DNA from: Terrabacter sp040702505
GTDB taxonomy: Bacteria; Actinomycetota; Actinomycetes; Actinomycetales; Dermatophilaceae
Direction: 5' to 3'
Assembly: GCF_040702505.1 (NCBI RefSeq)
Contig: NZ_JBFBLC010000002.1
Coordinates: 434,001 to 498,000, forward strand
DNA length: 64,000 bases
This document shows positions 1 to 7,285 of this stretch, piece after piece (the first letter of the stretch is position 1; every line of letters starts with the position of its first letter). Both the position numbers and the translations under genes were made by a program. The notes beneath the pieces were generated by a model. That model made no database searches. It was not told the origin of the DNA and saw nothing but the letters and a program-made list of their open reading frames with translations.

Positions 1-365
1 TCGGGGTCGTAGAGCGTGAGATAGGCCAGGTCGGTCCCGACGAGCCGTCGGGCCCGCCGGACGATCGCCTCGAGGACCGAGCCGGGGTCGTTCGCGGTCG
101 CGAGCTCGCGGGCCGTGTCGAGCAGGGCCGCGAGCCCCGCCTCGCGCTGGCGGTGCACCTCGCGGGCGCTCGCGATCCGGAGCGCGAGGTCTCGGGCCTC
201 CACGGGTGCGTCCGCGCCGGCGACGGCGGCCACCGGGGCGTCGCCGGCGAGGAGCTCGAGCAGGTGCACCACCTGGCCGACCGGATAGGCCGGGTCCGGC
301 GGAGCGACCAGCTCGCCGGAGGTCGGCGGGTCGGCGTGGGTCCGCGTCTCGGGGCTGGGAGTCAC
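1..365 (-). CDS. GAF-domain transcriptional regulator, N-terminal part (cut by window edge)
   Basis: An open frame runs leftward from a GTG at 363-365 and leaves the window, so only about 121 residues are visible. It starts with a polar segment (TPSPETRTH). An arginine-rich helix follows (IASAREVHRQREAGLAAL) and then the beginning of a GAF domain (LLDTARELATANDPG, then RRLVGTDLAYLTLYD). This layout is typical of actinobacterial GAF plus helix-turn-helix (PucR/CdaR-like) regulators, but the DNA-binding part lies outside the window. It sits 80 bp downstream of, and in the same direction as, a 3-hydroxybutyrate dehydrogenase gene, so it may control that gene; this is inference. Start choice is tentative because no clear ribosome-binding site precedes it. 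Confidence 0.7.
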   Translation of the reverse strand, partial: MTPSPETRTHADPPTSGELVAPPDPAYPVGQVVHLLELLAGDAPVAAVAGADAPVEARDLALRIASAREVHRQREAGLAALLDTARELATANDPGSVLEAIVRRARRLVGTDLAYLTLYDP

Positions 366-445
366 GCGCAGATCCTAGGTGGACGGTATCGGGCAGCGGG
401 GCCGGGCGAGCCCGCGAGGTCGCGGAGTCTCGGGCAGTCTCCGGC

Positions 446-1282
446 TCAGTGCGCGGTCCACCCGCCGTCCATCGAGAAGGACGTGCCGCTGACGGAGGCG
501 GAGGCGGGCCCGCAGAGGAAGAGCACGAGGGCGGCCACCTCCTCGGGCTCCACGAGCCGCTTGACCGCGACCGGCTCGAGCATGATCTTCTCGACGACGT
601 CCGCCTCGGGGATGCCGTGCGTGCGGGCCTGGTCCGAGATCTGGGCCTCGACCAGCGGCGTGCGCACGTAGGCCGGGTTGACGCACGTCGAGGTGACCCC
701 GTGGGGCCCGCCCTCGACGGCCACGACCTTCGAGAGCCCCTCGAGGCCGTGCTTCGCCGTGACGTAGGCGGACTTGAAGGCGCTCGCGCGCAGGCCGTGG
801 ACGCTCGAGATGTTCACGACGCGGCCCCAGCCGTTGGCGTACATGTGCGGGAGGGTCTGGCGGATGAGCCGGAACGGCGAGATGAGCATGAGGTCGAGGA
901 TGAAGTCGAACCGGTCGACGGGGAACTCCTCGATGGGGCTCACGTGCTGCACGCCGGCGTTGTTGACGAGGATGTCGACCGCCGTCGGCAGCGCGGACAA
1001 CCCGTCGAGGTCAGCAAGGTCGGCGGTGATGGTCTCGATGGACCCGGCGCCGGGAACCGCGCTCGCGGCGAGGTCGCACAGGCCGTCGGCGTCGCGGTCC
1101 ACCGCGTGCACCCTGGCTCCCGCGGCCGCCAGGGCGCGGGCCACGCCCGCACCGATGCCGCTCGCCGCCCCGGTCACGAGGGCCGTCCGGCCCGTCAGGT
1201 CGACCGGCTCGTTGGCGGTGGAGGCCGTGCGGTGGGGGAGCTGCGTGGCTGGTTCGCGATCGTCGTCGCGGGCGTCGGGCAT
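446..1282 (-). CDS. 3-hydroxybutyrate dehydrogenase (short-chain dehydrogenase)
   Basis: This 278-residue protein is a classical short-chain dehydrogenase/reductase. It has the NAD-binding TGAASGIG near residue 37, the NNAG motif, a catalytic serine in NISSVHG, and the Y-x3-K pair in SAYVTAKHG. The C-terminal SGTSFSMDGGWTAH ending and the ..QHVSPIEEF.. segment are characteristic of D-3-hydroxybutyrate dehydrogenases, which oxidise 3-hydroxybutyrate to acetoacetate with NAD+ in the cytosol. The N-terminal 27 residues are a polar extension ahead of the Rossmann fold, so a later start is possible. The downstream gene is a GAF regulator. The gene fits polyhydroxybutyrate or ketone-body use, alongside the beta-oxidation genes at 10.5-13.9 kb. 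Confidence 0.85.
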   Translation of the reverse strand: MPDARDDDREPATQLPHRTASTANEPVDLTGRTALVTGAASGIGAGVARALAAAGARVHAVDRDADGLCDLAASAVPGAGSIETITADLADLDGLSALPTAVDILVNNAGVQHVSPIEEFPVDRFDFILDLMLISPFRLIRQTLPHMYANGWGRVVNISSVHGLRASAFKSAYVTAKHGLEGLSKVVAVEGGPHGVTSTCVNPAYVRTPLVEAQISDQARTHGIPEADVVEKIMLEPVAVKRLVEPEEVAALVLFLCGPASASVSGTSFSMDGGWTAH

Positions 1283-1441
1283 GCGGGAAGACTAGGCAGC
1301 GTCTCGCTGGGTCCCTGTGTGGTGGCCGTACACAAAACGGCCGATCCCATGTGGACGGGGCGCCACACCCTCGGGCAGGTGCCATCGACTCTGGACGATG
1401 CCTGTGAATCCGTGGATCCGCCTGCCCTACAGCGGCAGCGT

Positions 1442-1467
1442 TCCTACTCTTACAACATGTAGTAGGA
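1442..1467. promoter_or_regulatory. Dyad symmetry upstream of the cytochrome b operon
   Basis: Perfect 7-bp arms TCCTACT (1442-1448) and AGTAGGA (1461-1467) flank a 12-bp AT-richer centre, ending 49 bp before the first gene of the operon. The outer TACT...AGTA pattern loosely resembles BlaI/CopY-family operators. No such regulator is visible nearby, so the assignment to that family is speculative. Confidence 0.4.
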
Positions 1468-1516
1468 CGGTTCGAGCAGGGGCGACCCGTGGTCCTCTCC
1501 CTCCCGGAGGTGTTCG

Positions 1517-1699
1517 ATGTCCACCGAGTCCGCCCAGCTCGCCGCAGCAGCCGAACCGACGCCGGCAGGCGCGGTCGTCCAGTGGGGTTTCCTGACGATC
1601 ACCGCGGCCAACCTGGTGACGATCCTCCTCATGATCGCCGTCTTCGTCCTCGCGGTCCTCCTGCCCTTCCCGGGCTCGCACGACGAGGACGGGCAGTGA
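1517..1699 (+). CDS. Small single-pass membrane protein of the cytochrome b operon
   Basis: A 60-residue protein with one central hydrophobic segment (ANLVTILLMIAVFVLAVLLP) and an acidic end (SHDEDGQ). The ATG follows a good purine-rich site (ctcccGGAGGtgttcg). Its stop codon overlaps the GTG of the cytochrome b gene (GTGA at 1696-1699), so translation is probably coupled. I do not recognise a named family. By context it is likely a small accessory or assembly subunit of the membrane complex encoded by the next two genes. Confidence 0.75.
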   Translation: MSTESAQLAAAAEPTPAGAVVQWGFLTITAANLVTILLMIAVFVLAVLLPFPGSHDEDGQ

Positions 1700-2469
1700 G
1701 CACGCGGGCCGCCGAGCCCCGGCCCACGGCCTCCGCGTCGACGACGTGGACCTCCCGGCTGAGCGCATGGATCGAAGGGCTGGTCCCCAAGGGGCAGTGG
1801 CTGCCCGACCGGCAACCGGCCTACGTGGCTTCGTGGGTCTACGTCTTCGGCGTCGCCTGCCTGGCCAGCCTCGTCGTCATCATCTTGTCCGGCCTCGTGC
1901 TCACGCTCGGGGGGCTGACGTGGTGGCACTCCAGCTCGCTCGGCCACTTCGTGAACTCGGTGCACCTGTGGAGCGTCGAGCTGTTCTTCGCCACCATGGT
2001 CATCCACCTGTGGGGCAAGTTCTTCATGGCGGCTTGGCGCGGCCACCGTGGGCTCACCTGGGCGACCGGCGCCCTGGCCTTCTTCGGCTCGCTCGGGACC
2101 GCGTTCACCGGCTACCTGATCCAGACGAACTTCGACTCGCAGTGGATCAGCACGCAGGCCAAGGACGGCCTCAACGCCGCCGGCATCGGCGCCTACTTCA
2201 ACGTCATGAACGTCGGGCAGATGGTGCTCTGGCACGTCTCGCTGCTGCCGATCGTCGTCGGCGTCATCGTCGGCCTGCACCTGCTGCTGGTTCGTCGGCA
2301 CGGCGTCGTGCCGCCCATCGGCGCCGAGGCCCCGGCCGCCGTGGTGCCGACAGAGCAGCCGAGTCGTCCGGAGCCGCCCACCGCCGAACCCTCGGTGGCC
2401 CAACCGCCGCCGGTTCCGGAGGAGAGCCACCCGGAGCCTGCCCGGACCCACTCGGGGGTTCAGCCGTGA
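1696..2469 (+). CDS. Cytochrome b N-terminal-domain (b6-type) membrane protein
   Basis: A 257-residue protein starting at a GTG that overlaps the upstream stop. It has four transmembrane helices. Helix 2 carries two histidines spaced H-x13-H (NSVHLWSVELFFATMVIHLW). Helix 4 carries two spaced H-x14-H (LWHVSLLPIVVGVIVGLH), which is the cytochrome b6 spacing. This is the bis-haem four-helix core of quinol-oxidising cytochrome b. The last ~55 residues are a proline/glutamate-rich tail. No Rieske protein or c-type cytochrome gene is adjacent, so the electron acceptor is not evident. Its partner is the next gene, which begins at an overlapping GTG (2466). Confidence 0.85.
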   Translation: MSTRAAEPRPTASASTTWTSRLSAWIEGLVPKGQWLPDRQPAYVASWVYVFGVACLASLVVIILSGLVLTLGGLTWWHSSSLGHFVNSVHLWSVELFFATMVIHLWGKFFMAAWRGHRGLTWATGALAFFGSLGTAFTGYLIQTNFDSQWISTQAKDGLNAAGIGAYFNVMNVGQMVLWHVSLLPIVVGVIVGLHLLLVRRHGVVPPIGAEAPAAVVPTEQPSRPEPPTAEPSVAQPPPVPEESHPEPARTHSGVQP

Positions 2470-3419
2470 GCACCGTACGCGTGGCCAGCGGCGAGCGGCG
2501 GGTCGCCACGTGGGCGCCGGACTCACACGCCTTCCCGACCAGGCGCTACGACCTGGTGAGGGAGTTCGTCATCGCCCTCGGCGTCATGCTCGTGCTCAGC
2601 CTCGTCGCGGCGATCATCTTCTCCTCACCGGACGACCCGGCGATCTCCTTGCAGCAGTGGGCCAGACAGGCCCCCAACGACGTGGTCGCCACAGCCGCGG
2701 GCGAGCTCGCCGGCACGACGACCTCCGCCGGCTACGGACCGCCCTACAACACCGCCGGAGACGGTCAGGCCCTGGGACCGGTCAACCTGCAGAAGCTGCC
2801 CGGCGTCACCGAGCCGATCGACCCGGCGAACGACTTCGTCATCGCCCCGCTGCGCACCCTGGCCGCCCAGCCGCTGATGGCGGCGGCTCTGCGCCGGTGG
2901 TCGGCGGCATCGTCGGACCAGCAGACCAAGTGGGCGCAGGCGTACTCCGACGCGCTGGCCAAGGCGCCGGAGGGCGACCCGGCCAAGGTCGCGGCCGGCG
3001 ACTACGGTCCGGTGCCCGTCCTCGCACAGGGCGTGCTCGCGCTGGCGTCCAGCGGCGCCCTCGAGGGGCTCCTGACGTCACGGACGAGCTTCTTCGGAGT
3101 GAACAGCACCAAGCCGCTCCTCCTGCTCGCCGACGGGTCACACCTCGAGGACCAGGCCCGTGCCCAGAACCTCGGCGGCGACCAGTGGGGGATCATGAAC
3201 GAGACCGGGAACTACCCGGGGCAGCCGTGGCTGTGGCTCTACACCTTCTGGTACCAGGTGCCGCCGTTCTCGACGTCGGACAACGCCGACGTGCAGGTGT
3301 GGGCGCTGATGATCCTGCTGAGCACCGGCTTCATCTGCATCCCGTGGATCCCCGGCCTGCGGACGCTGCCGAAGCACCTCGGGGTGCACCGCCTGATCTG
3401 GCGGAACTACCGGCGCTGA
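2466..3419 (+). CDS. Membrane-anchored partner subunit of the split cytochrome b complex
   Basis: A 317-residue protein whose GTG overlaps the cytochrome b stop (GTGA, 2466-2469). It has one membrane helix near residue 35 (FVIALGVMLVLSLVAAII), a ~210-residue region predicted outside the membrane, and a second helix near the C-terminus (VWALMILLSTGFICIPWIPG) followed by a basic tail. The order small protein, four-helix cytochrome b, this protein resembles cytochrome b6 with a subunit-IV-like partner. The large hydrophilic insert is not typical of subunit IV, and no haem-binding CxxCH is present. Function is inferred from the operon only. Confidence 0.7.
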   Translation: MSTVRVASGERRVATWAPDSHAFPTRRYDLVREFVIALGVMLVLSLVAAIIFSSPDDPAISLQQWARQAPNDVVATAAGELAGTTTSAGYGPPYNTAGDGQALGPVNLQKLPGVTEPIDPANDFVIAPLRTLAAQPLMAAALRRWSAASSDQQTKWAQAYSDALAKAPEGDPAKVAAGDYGPVPVLAQGVLALASSGALEGLLTSRTSFFGVNSTKPLLLLADGSHLEDQARAQNLGGDQWGIMNETGNYPGQPWLWLYTFWYQVPPFSTSDNADVQVWALMILLSTGFICIPWIPGLRTLPKHLGVHRLIWRNYRR

Positions 3420-3489
3420 GATCCGTCCCCCGAGACCGCTCGACGGCGCGTATGCGTGAGGTCGACGTGCGCGCTCGTGGCCGGGGCGG

Positions 3490-4503
3490 TCAGGGGTGTG
3501 GTGTCAGGCGCAGGATGACGCGGGCCTGGTCGTCGGCGACATAGACGGTGCCGCTGGCGGTGACGAGCAGGCCCTGCGGCTCGATGAGGCCGCCCCGGGC
3601 CAGCACGGTCGAGGCCCCGCCGCCGACAGGCCACCGGCGGACGTCGTGCCGGGTGTGGCGCACGTCGGTCACGAGGAGGTTGCCGGTGGCGTCGAAGGCG
3701 AGGTCGTCGGGCATCACCGCGTCGGCCACGCGCACCCGGCTGCCCCCGGCGCCGAGGCGCCAGGCCCCGCCGCCGCACTCGTCGGCGACGTAGACGGTGC
3801 CGTGGGCGTCCACTGCTGCGCCGACCGGGTGGACGAAGCCGCGAGCCAGGACCGTCCGGGTCGCCCCGTCGGGGCTGATCCGGTAGACCGTGCCGGTGAC
3901 GGGATCGGGCACCACGAGACTGTGCGTCGTGGGGTCCCAGGCGATGCCGTCGACCCCCTGGTGGCACGTCGCCTTGACCGAGGTGCCGGGCAGGCTCGCG
4001 AGGACGGACGGTGTGGACTGGCCGGGGTGGAAGATGACCAGTCGGTTGGCGTCCTCCTCGGCCACGACGAGGGAGCCGTCCGAGAGGAAGACCATGCCCT
4101 CGGGCCCGGGCAGTCCACGGTGCAGCACGGTCGCCGTGCCGTCGGCCTCCAGCCGGCTGATGGTCCCGTCGGTGTAGTCGCTGTAGAGCAGGCCTCCCGA
4201 CGGGTCCAGCACGAGGTCGTCCGGGTGGTCCGCGCCGCGGTGGACCACTGCCACCCGGTAGCCCGCGGGCGTGGACGGGCTCGTGAGGCTCGAGGCGGCG
4301 GTGGGCTGGGACGGGGTGGTCGCGTGCGTGGGGCCAGCGGACGGCATACCCGATGAAGGACCGGGAGGTGCCGTGTTGGCGGACGCGGAAGCACTGCCGC
4401 CCAGGGGGTGGCTCGTCGCAGACCTGGCGGGAGAGCCGGTCGAGCATCCTGCGAGCAGGAGGCCGAGGCCGAGCACCGCAGCCACGGTCGAGGCGCTCCT
4501 CAT
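3490..4503 (-). CDS. Secreted lipoprotein with NHL/SMP-30-type beta-propeller
   Basis: A 337-residue protein with a lipoprotein signal peptide. A hydrophobic stretch ends in the lipobox LLAGC, giving the lipidated cysteine at residue 20. A ~65-residue Ser/Thr/Pro-rich linker follows. The remaining ~250 residues are repeats of the type DLVLDPSGGLLYSDY, PEGMVFLSDGSLVVAE, VDGIAWDPTTHSLVVPD and DLAFDATGNLLVTDV, the blades of a six-bladed propeller (SMP-30/gluconolactonase/NHL superfamily). It should sit on the outer face of the membrane. The substrate is unknown; many relatives bind rather than cleave. Confidence 0.8.
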   Translation of the reverse strand: MRSASTVAAVLGLGLLLAGCSTGSPARSATSHPLGGSASASANTAPPGPSSGMPSAGPTHATTPSQPTAASSLTSPSTPAGYRVAVVHRGADHPDDLVLDPSGGLLYSDYTDGTISRLEADGTATVLHRGLPGPEGMVFLSDGSLVVAEEDANRLVIFHPGQSTPSVLASLPGTSVKATCHQGVDGIAWDPTTHSLVVPDPVTGTVYRISPDGATRTVLARGFVHPVGAAVDAHGTVYVADECGGGAWRLGAGGSRVRVADAVMPDDLAFDATGNLLVTDVRHTRHDVRRWPVGGGASTVLARGGLIEPQGLLVTASGTVYVADDQARVILRLTPHP

Positions 4504-4576
4504 ACCCCGACGCTAGGCCGGGCACCTGTGACCCGGTGGTGAACCGGCTGGAGGTGCCGCGGCGTTCGTCGCTATG

Positions 4577-5473
4577 TCAGTGACCGATCTGCAGCAGCGT
4601 CTGGCGTGCCATGGCGGCCTCGCCGAGCGCGTTCGGGTGCACGGGGAGGGCGTTGATCGGCGCGACGGCCGGCTCGATCCAGCGCTGGCCGACCGGTTGG
4701 CAGGCATCGTGGCCCTGGGACGCGGCCGTCATGTCGACGAACCTCGCGCCGGTCACCCGAGCGGCCCGCCTGACCACCTCGTTGAGCACCTCCTCCTCGT
4801 GGTGCAGCCACGGGACGTCGCCCATCGCGATGGGCATCGAGCGGTAGCACGACGGCTGACCGGTGGCCGGCAGGATCTGCGGGTAGCCGAGGATGACCAC
4901 GGAGGCGGCTGGCGCCTTCTTGCGCACGGCCGTCAGGGCGGCGACGAGGTGCGGGTAGGTCTGCTTCTCGATCTGGTCGGTGAAGGCCGTGCCGTAGGCG
5001 CGCTGGCAGGGATTGCCGCCCATGTCGGCGTAGGAGAGCGCGACGCAGCCGAAGAACGAGTTCGCGAAGACGCCCTCGTCGTTCCCGCCGATGGTCATCG
5101 TGACGAGACGGGTGTCCTTCGTGACGGCGTCGAGCTGCGGAGCCACGCCGGGCCCCTGCGACGAGAAGAAGTCGCTCGTCCTGGCACCGCTGCACGAGGC
5201 GTCGTTGAAGGAGGTGGGGTGCGTCACCGCGGCGATGTCGTGGGAGTAGTTGAGCCGGGAGCGGCTGCAGGTGGCCGGGGCGTCCGCGACGAAGGGCGTG
5301 ATCCCGGCCCCCGAGGCGTAGCTGTCGCCGAGGGCGACGTAGTGCGAGGAGGTCTTGATCGAGTGTCCGTTCGCGGTTGGCGGGGTCGACTTGGCGCCGG
5401 CCGCAGCGGCAGAGGTCAGCCCGAGGGCCGCGGCGCAGAGGGTGGCAAGGAGGGCGCTGGCGGTGCGACGCAT
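4577..5473 (-). CDS. Secreted SGNH/GDSL-family hydrolase (esterase/lipase)
   Basis: A 298-residue protein with a Sec signal peptide (MRRTASALL... ending near SAAAAGA). Block I of the SGNH family is YVALGDSYASGAG with nucleophile Ser51, followed by the oxyanion-hole block GGNDEG and the C-terminal catalytic VHPNALGE (Asp/His region). Several paired cysteines (ATCSRSR, DASCSGA, GCVALS, NPCQR, PSCYRS, DACQP) match the disulfide pattern of Streptomyces SGNH lipases. It probably hydrolyses ester bonds outside the cell. The start at 5473 was chosen because the signal peptide begins there; the frame stays open further upstream. Confidence 0.85.
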   Translation of the reverse strand: MRRTASALLATLCAAALGLTSAAAAGAKSTPPTANGHSIKTSSHYVALGDSYASGAGITPFVADAPATCSRSRLNYSHDIAAVTHPTSFNDASCSGARTSDFFSSQGPGVAPQLDAVTKDTRLVTMTIGGNDEGVFANSFFGCVALSYADMGGNPCQRAYGTAFTDQIEKQTYPHLVAALTAVRKKAPAASVVILGYPQILPATGQPSCYRSMPIAMGDVPWLHHEEEVLNEVVRRAARVTGARFVDMTAASQGHDACQPVGQRWIEPAVAPINALPVHPNALGEAAMARQTLLQIGH

Positions 5474-5578
5474 GCATGACTCCGGTGTCGTGAGCGGTGA
5501 TGTGCTGACCGCTCGGCGCCGGGCCAGCGGGCGCCGTCGGCGCCCGAGGCTCAACGTAACACCGGCTACGGCGCGGGG

Positions 5579-5893
5579 GTGTGCGCCGACGGGCGGCTGA
5601 CGAGCGCCGCGCCGGGCGGTCTCGACTGGGGACGGGGCGCCTCGCACCTGGACCTGATGCACGACAGGTACCGGGACCGGACCGCCGCGCTGGCCGAGCT
5701 GAGTTGCCCGAGCCTGCTGCTCCACGGCGAGTCCGACCTGGTGACTCCACGGGAGGTCATCGACCGGTACCGCGAGGCGGTGACCGCGCGGCACGACGTC
5801 GGCACCCTGCGCGGAGCGGGACACTTCGCCTTCGTCGAGCAACCGGGTCGGTACGTCGAGAAGCTCGTGCGTTTCATCCGCTCCAGGCCGCGT
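5579..5893 (+). pseudogene. Remnant of an alpha/beta-hydrolase (C-terminal part only)
   Basis: This stretch encodes a convincing alpha/beta-hydrolase C-terminus: a strand and acid loop (CPSLLLHGESDLVTP, catalytic Asp), then the histidine loop (LRGAGHFAFVEQPG) and a terminal helix (EKLVRFIRS). No nucleophile motif GxSxG or upstream half exists; the preceding 100 bp are the upstream region of the divergent SGNH hydrolase gene. The frame has no stop of its own near the end of homology and reads on across the convergent methyltransferase gene. I read it as a 5'-truncated, inactive leftover. Confidence 0.6.
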
Positions 5894-5923
5894 AGGACCT
5901 CGGGAGGACTGGGCGAGGGAGGC

Positions 5924-6685
5924 TCACCCCAGGCCGGTGCGCAGCCGAGCGTCGATGAGGTGCCGGCTGGAGTGCGCGACGAACGGCTCGCCGCCGCGCA
6001 GCTGCGCGTCCAGCTCCCGCAGCTGCTTCTCGTACCTGCTGACGGAGAAGTCGGGCACCCACCACACGCACTTGCGCAGGATCCACACGACGGCGCCGAT
6101 GTCGTGGAACTCCATCCGGCACCGTGCCCGCTGCAGACTCTCGACCTCGAGCCCATGGTGCTGCGCCTCCGCGACCTCACGCGCCGGGTCGCGGCCCTGT
6201 CGCTCGACGGGTAGCGGTCCGAGGAAGTACTCGATCAGCTCGAAGGCGGAGGCCGGCCCGACGTGCTGGGCGAAGTAGCGTCCCCCGGGCTGCAGGACCC
6301 GGCAGATCTCGGCCCAGTTCGGCCGTACGGGGTGACGGGCCGTGACCAGCTCGAACGAGTGGTCCGGGAAGGGGAGTGAGCCGTCGGCGGTCTCGACGAC
6401 CTGGACGCCGCGCGGACCCAGTAGCCCGCGGGCACGGGCAGCATTGGGCGGCCACCCTTCGGTGACAACCATCGTCGGCGGCAGCGTCGACGCCTCCGCC
6501 ACCACCTCGCCACCGCCGGTGTCGATGTCGAGAGCCGACTGCGCGTTCGCCAGGCGGTCGGCGAGCAGGCGCGCGAAGCCCCACGGCGGCCGCTCCTCCG
6601 TCGCTCGGCCCTCCAGCCACTGGAAGCCCCAACCGGTGACGTCCGCCGACTCGGCTTCCGCCACCAGCTCTTCGAAGGACCGCAT
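5924..6685 (-). CDS. SAM-dependent methyltransferase (class I)
   Basis: A 253-residue protein from MRSFEELVAEAES. The SAM-binding part reads ALDIDTGGGEVVAEA (motif I, normally E/DxGxGxG), then a second acidic strand, ADGSLPFPDHSFELVTARH (motif II/post-II, typical of Methyltransf_11), and LQPGGRYFAQHVG. It belongs to the broad UbiE-like group; the substrate cannot be told. The start at 6685 was preferred over a longer frame to 6742 because homology-like sequence begins there. It is convergent with the hydrolase remnant. Confidence 0.75.
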   Translation of the reverse strand: MRSFEELVAEAESADVTGWGFQWLEGRATEERPPWGFARLLADRLANAQSALDIDTGGGEVVAEASTLPPTMVVTEGWPPNAARARGLLGPRGVQVVETADGSLPFPDHSFELVTARHPVRPNWAEICRVLQPGGRYFAQHVGPASAFELIEYFLGPLPVERQGRDPAREVAEAQHHGLEVESLQRARCRMEFHDIGAVVWILRKCVWWVPDFSVSRYEKQLRELDAQLRGGEPFVAHSSRHLIDARLRTGLG

Positions 6686-6769
6686 GCCGGCAGGCTCACA
6701 AACACCCCGCAACAGGGTCAACCGAAATACCGCCGACTGCACGCCGGGCGCACGACTGGCTCGACGGGA

Positions 6770-7106
6770 CTACAGGCGCAGCCTGACGGCAAACAGAGGG
6801 TAGGAGAGCATCGGCACCGCCAGGAGCGACAGCACGGCCATCACCGCCATCACCCGGCTCCATCGGCGCACGAGAACGAGCAGGAGGGTGAAGAATGCGA
6901 CACCGAGGAATCCGCCGAGAGTGTTCGCGATGACGTCGTCGATGTCCGAGGCCCTGAGTCCGAACACGCCCTGGACGACCTCGACCGCGACGCTGGCACA
7001 CAGGACGACCAAGACGCTCGTCCAGATCCCGGTGCGGCGCGTCACCAGCGGCAACAGGGCGCCGGGGCACGAAGGCCACGACGTTGGCGACCGCGAACCT
7101 CTTCAC
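6770..7106 (-). pseudogene. VanZ-like membrane protein gene, frameshifted
   Basis: Two frames together spell a VanZ-type protein. The upstream frame gives KRFAVANVVAFVP, the first conserved VanZ motif. The downstream frame (6770-7054) gives LVTRRTGIW and the family hallmark SVAVEVVQGVFGLRASDIDD, then VIANTLGGFLG. They are joined at a run of four C (minus strand, about 7060-7070) where three C would restore GALLPLVTRR. VanZ-family proteins are small multi-pass membrane proteins linked in some bacteria to glycopeptide tolerance. The first helix is hard to find upstream of 7106, so the gene may also be shortened. A homopolymer sequencing error cannot be excluded. Confidence 0.65.
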
Positions 7107-7161
7107 GCCGGCGGCATCGCTGAACAGAACAGGTAGCCCGAGATGGTCGCGAAGGGGGCGC

Positions 7162-7205
7162 GGCCGACGCCCGACCAGTCCGCCGAGACTGGTCGGGCGT
7201 CGGCC
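7162..7205. terminator. Long perfect hairpin (probable terminator of the beta-helix gene)
   Basis: Arms 7162-7180 and 7187-7205 are exact complements over 19 bp around a 6-nt loop. It lies 80 bp past the stop of the minus-strand beta-helix gene, in the gap before the VanZ remnant. There is no T-run, as usual for high-GC actinobacterial hairpins. Confidence 0.75.
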
Positions 7206-7285
7206 CCGCGATGCGGTCGGGAGGGATCCGCAGTCGCCGAGGCGTCGTCAGGAATGCCCCGTGTGGCGTTTCCCCACGACGTGGT

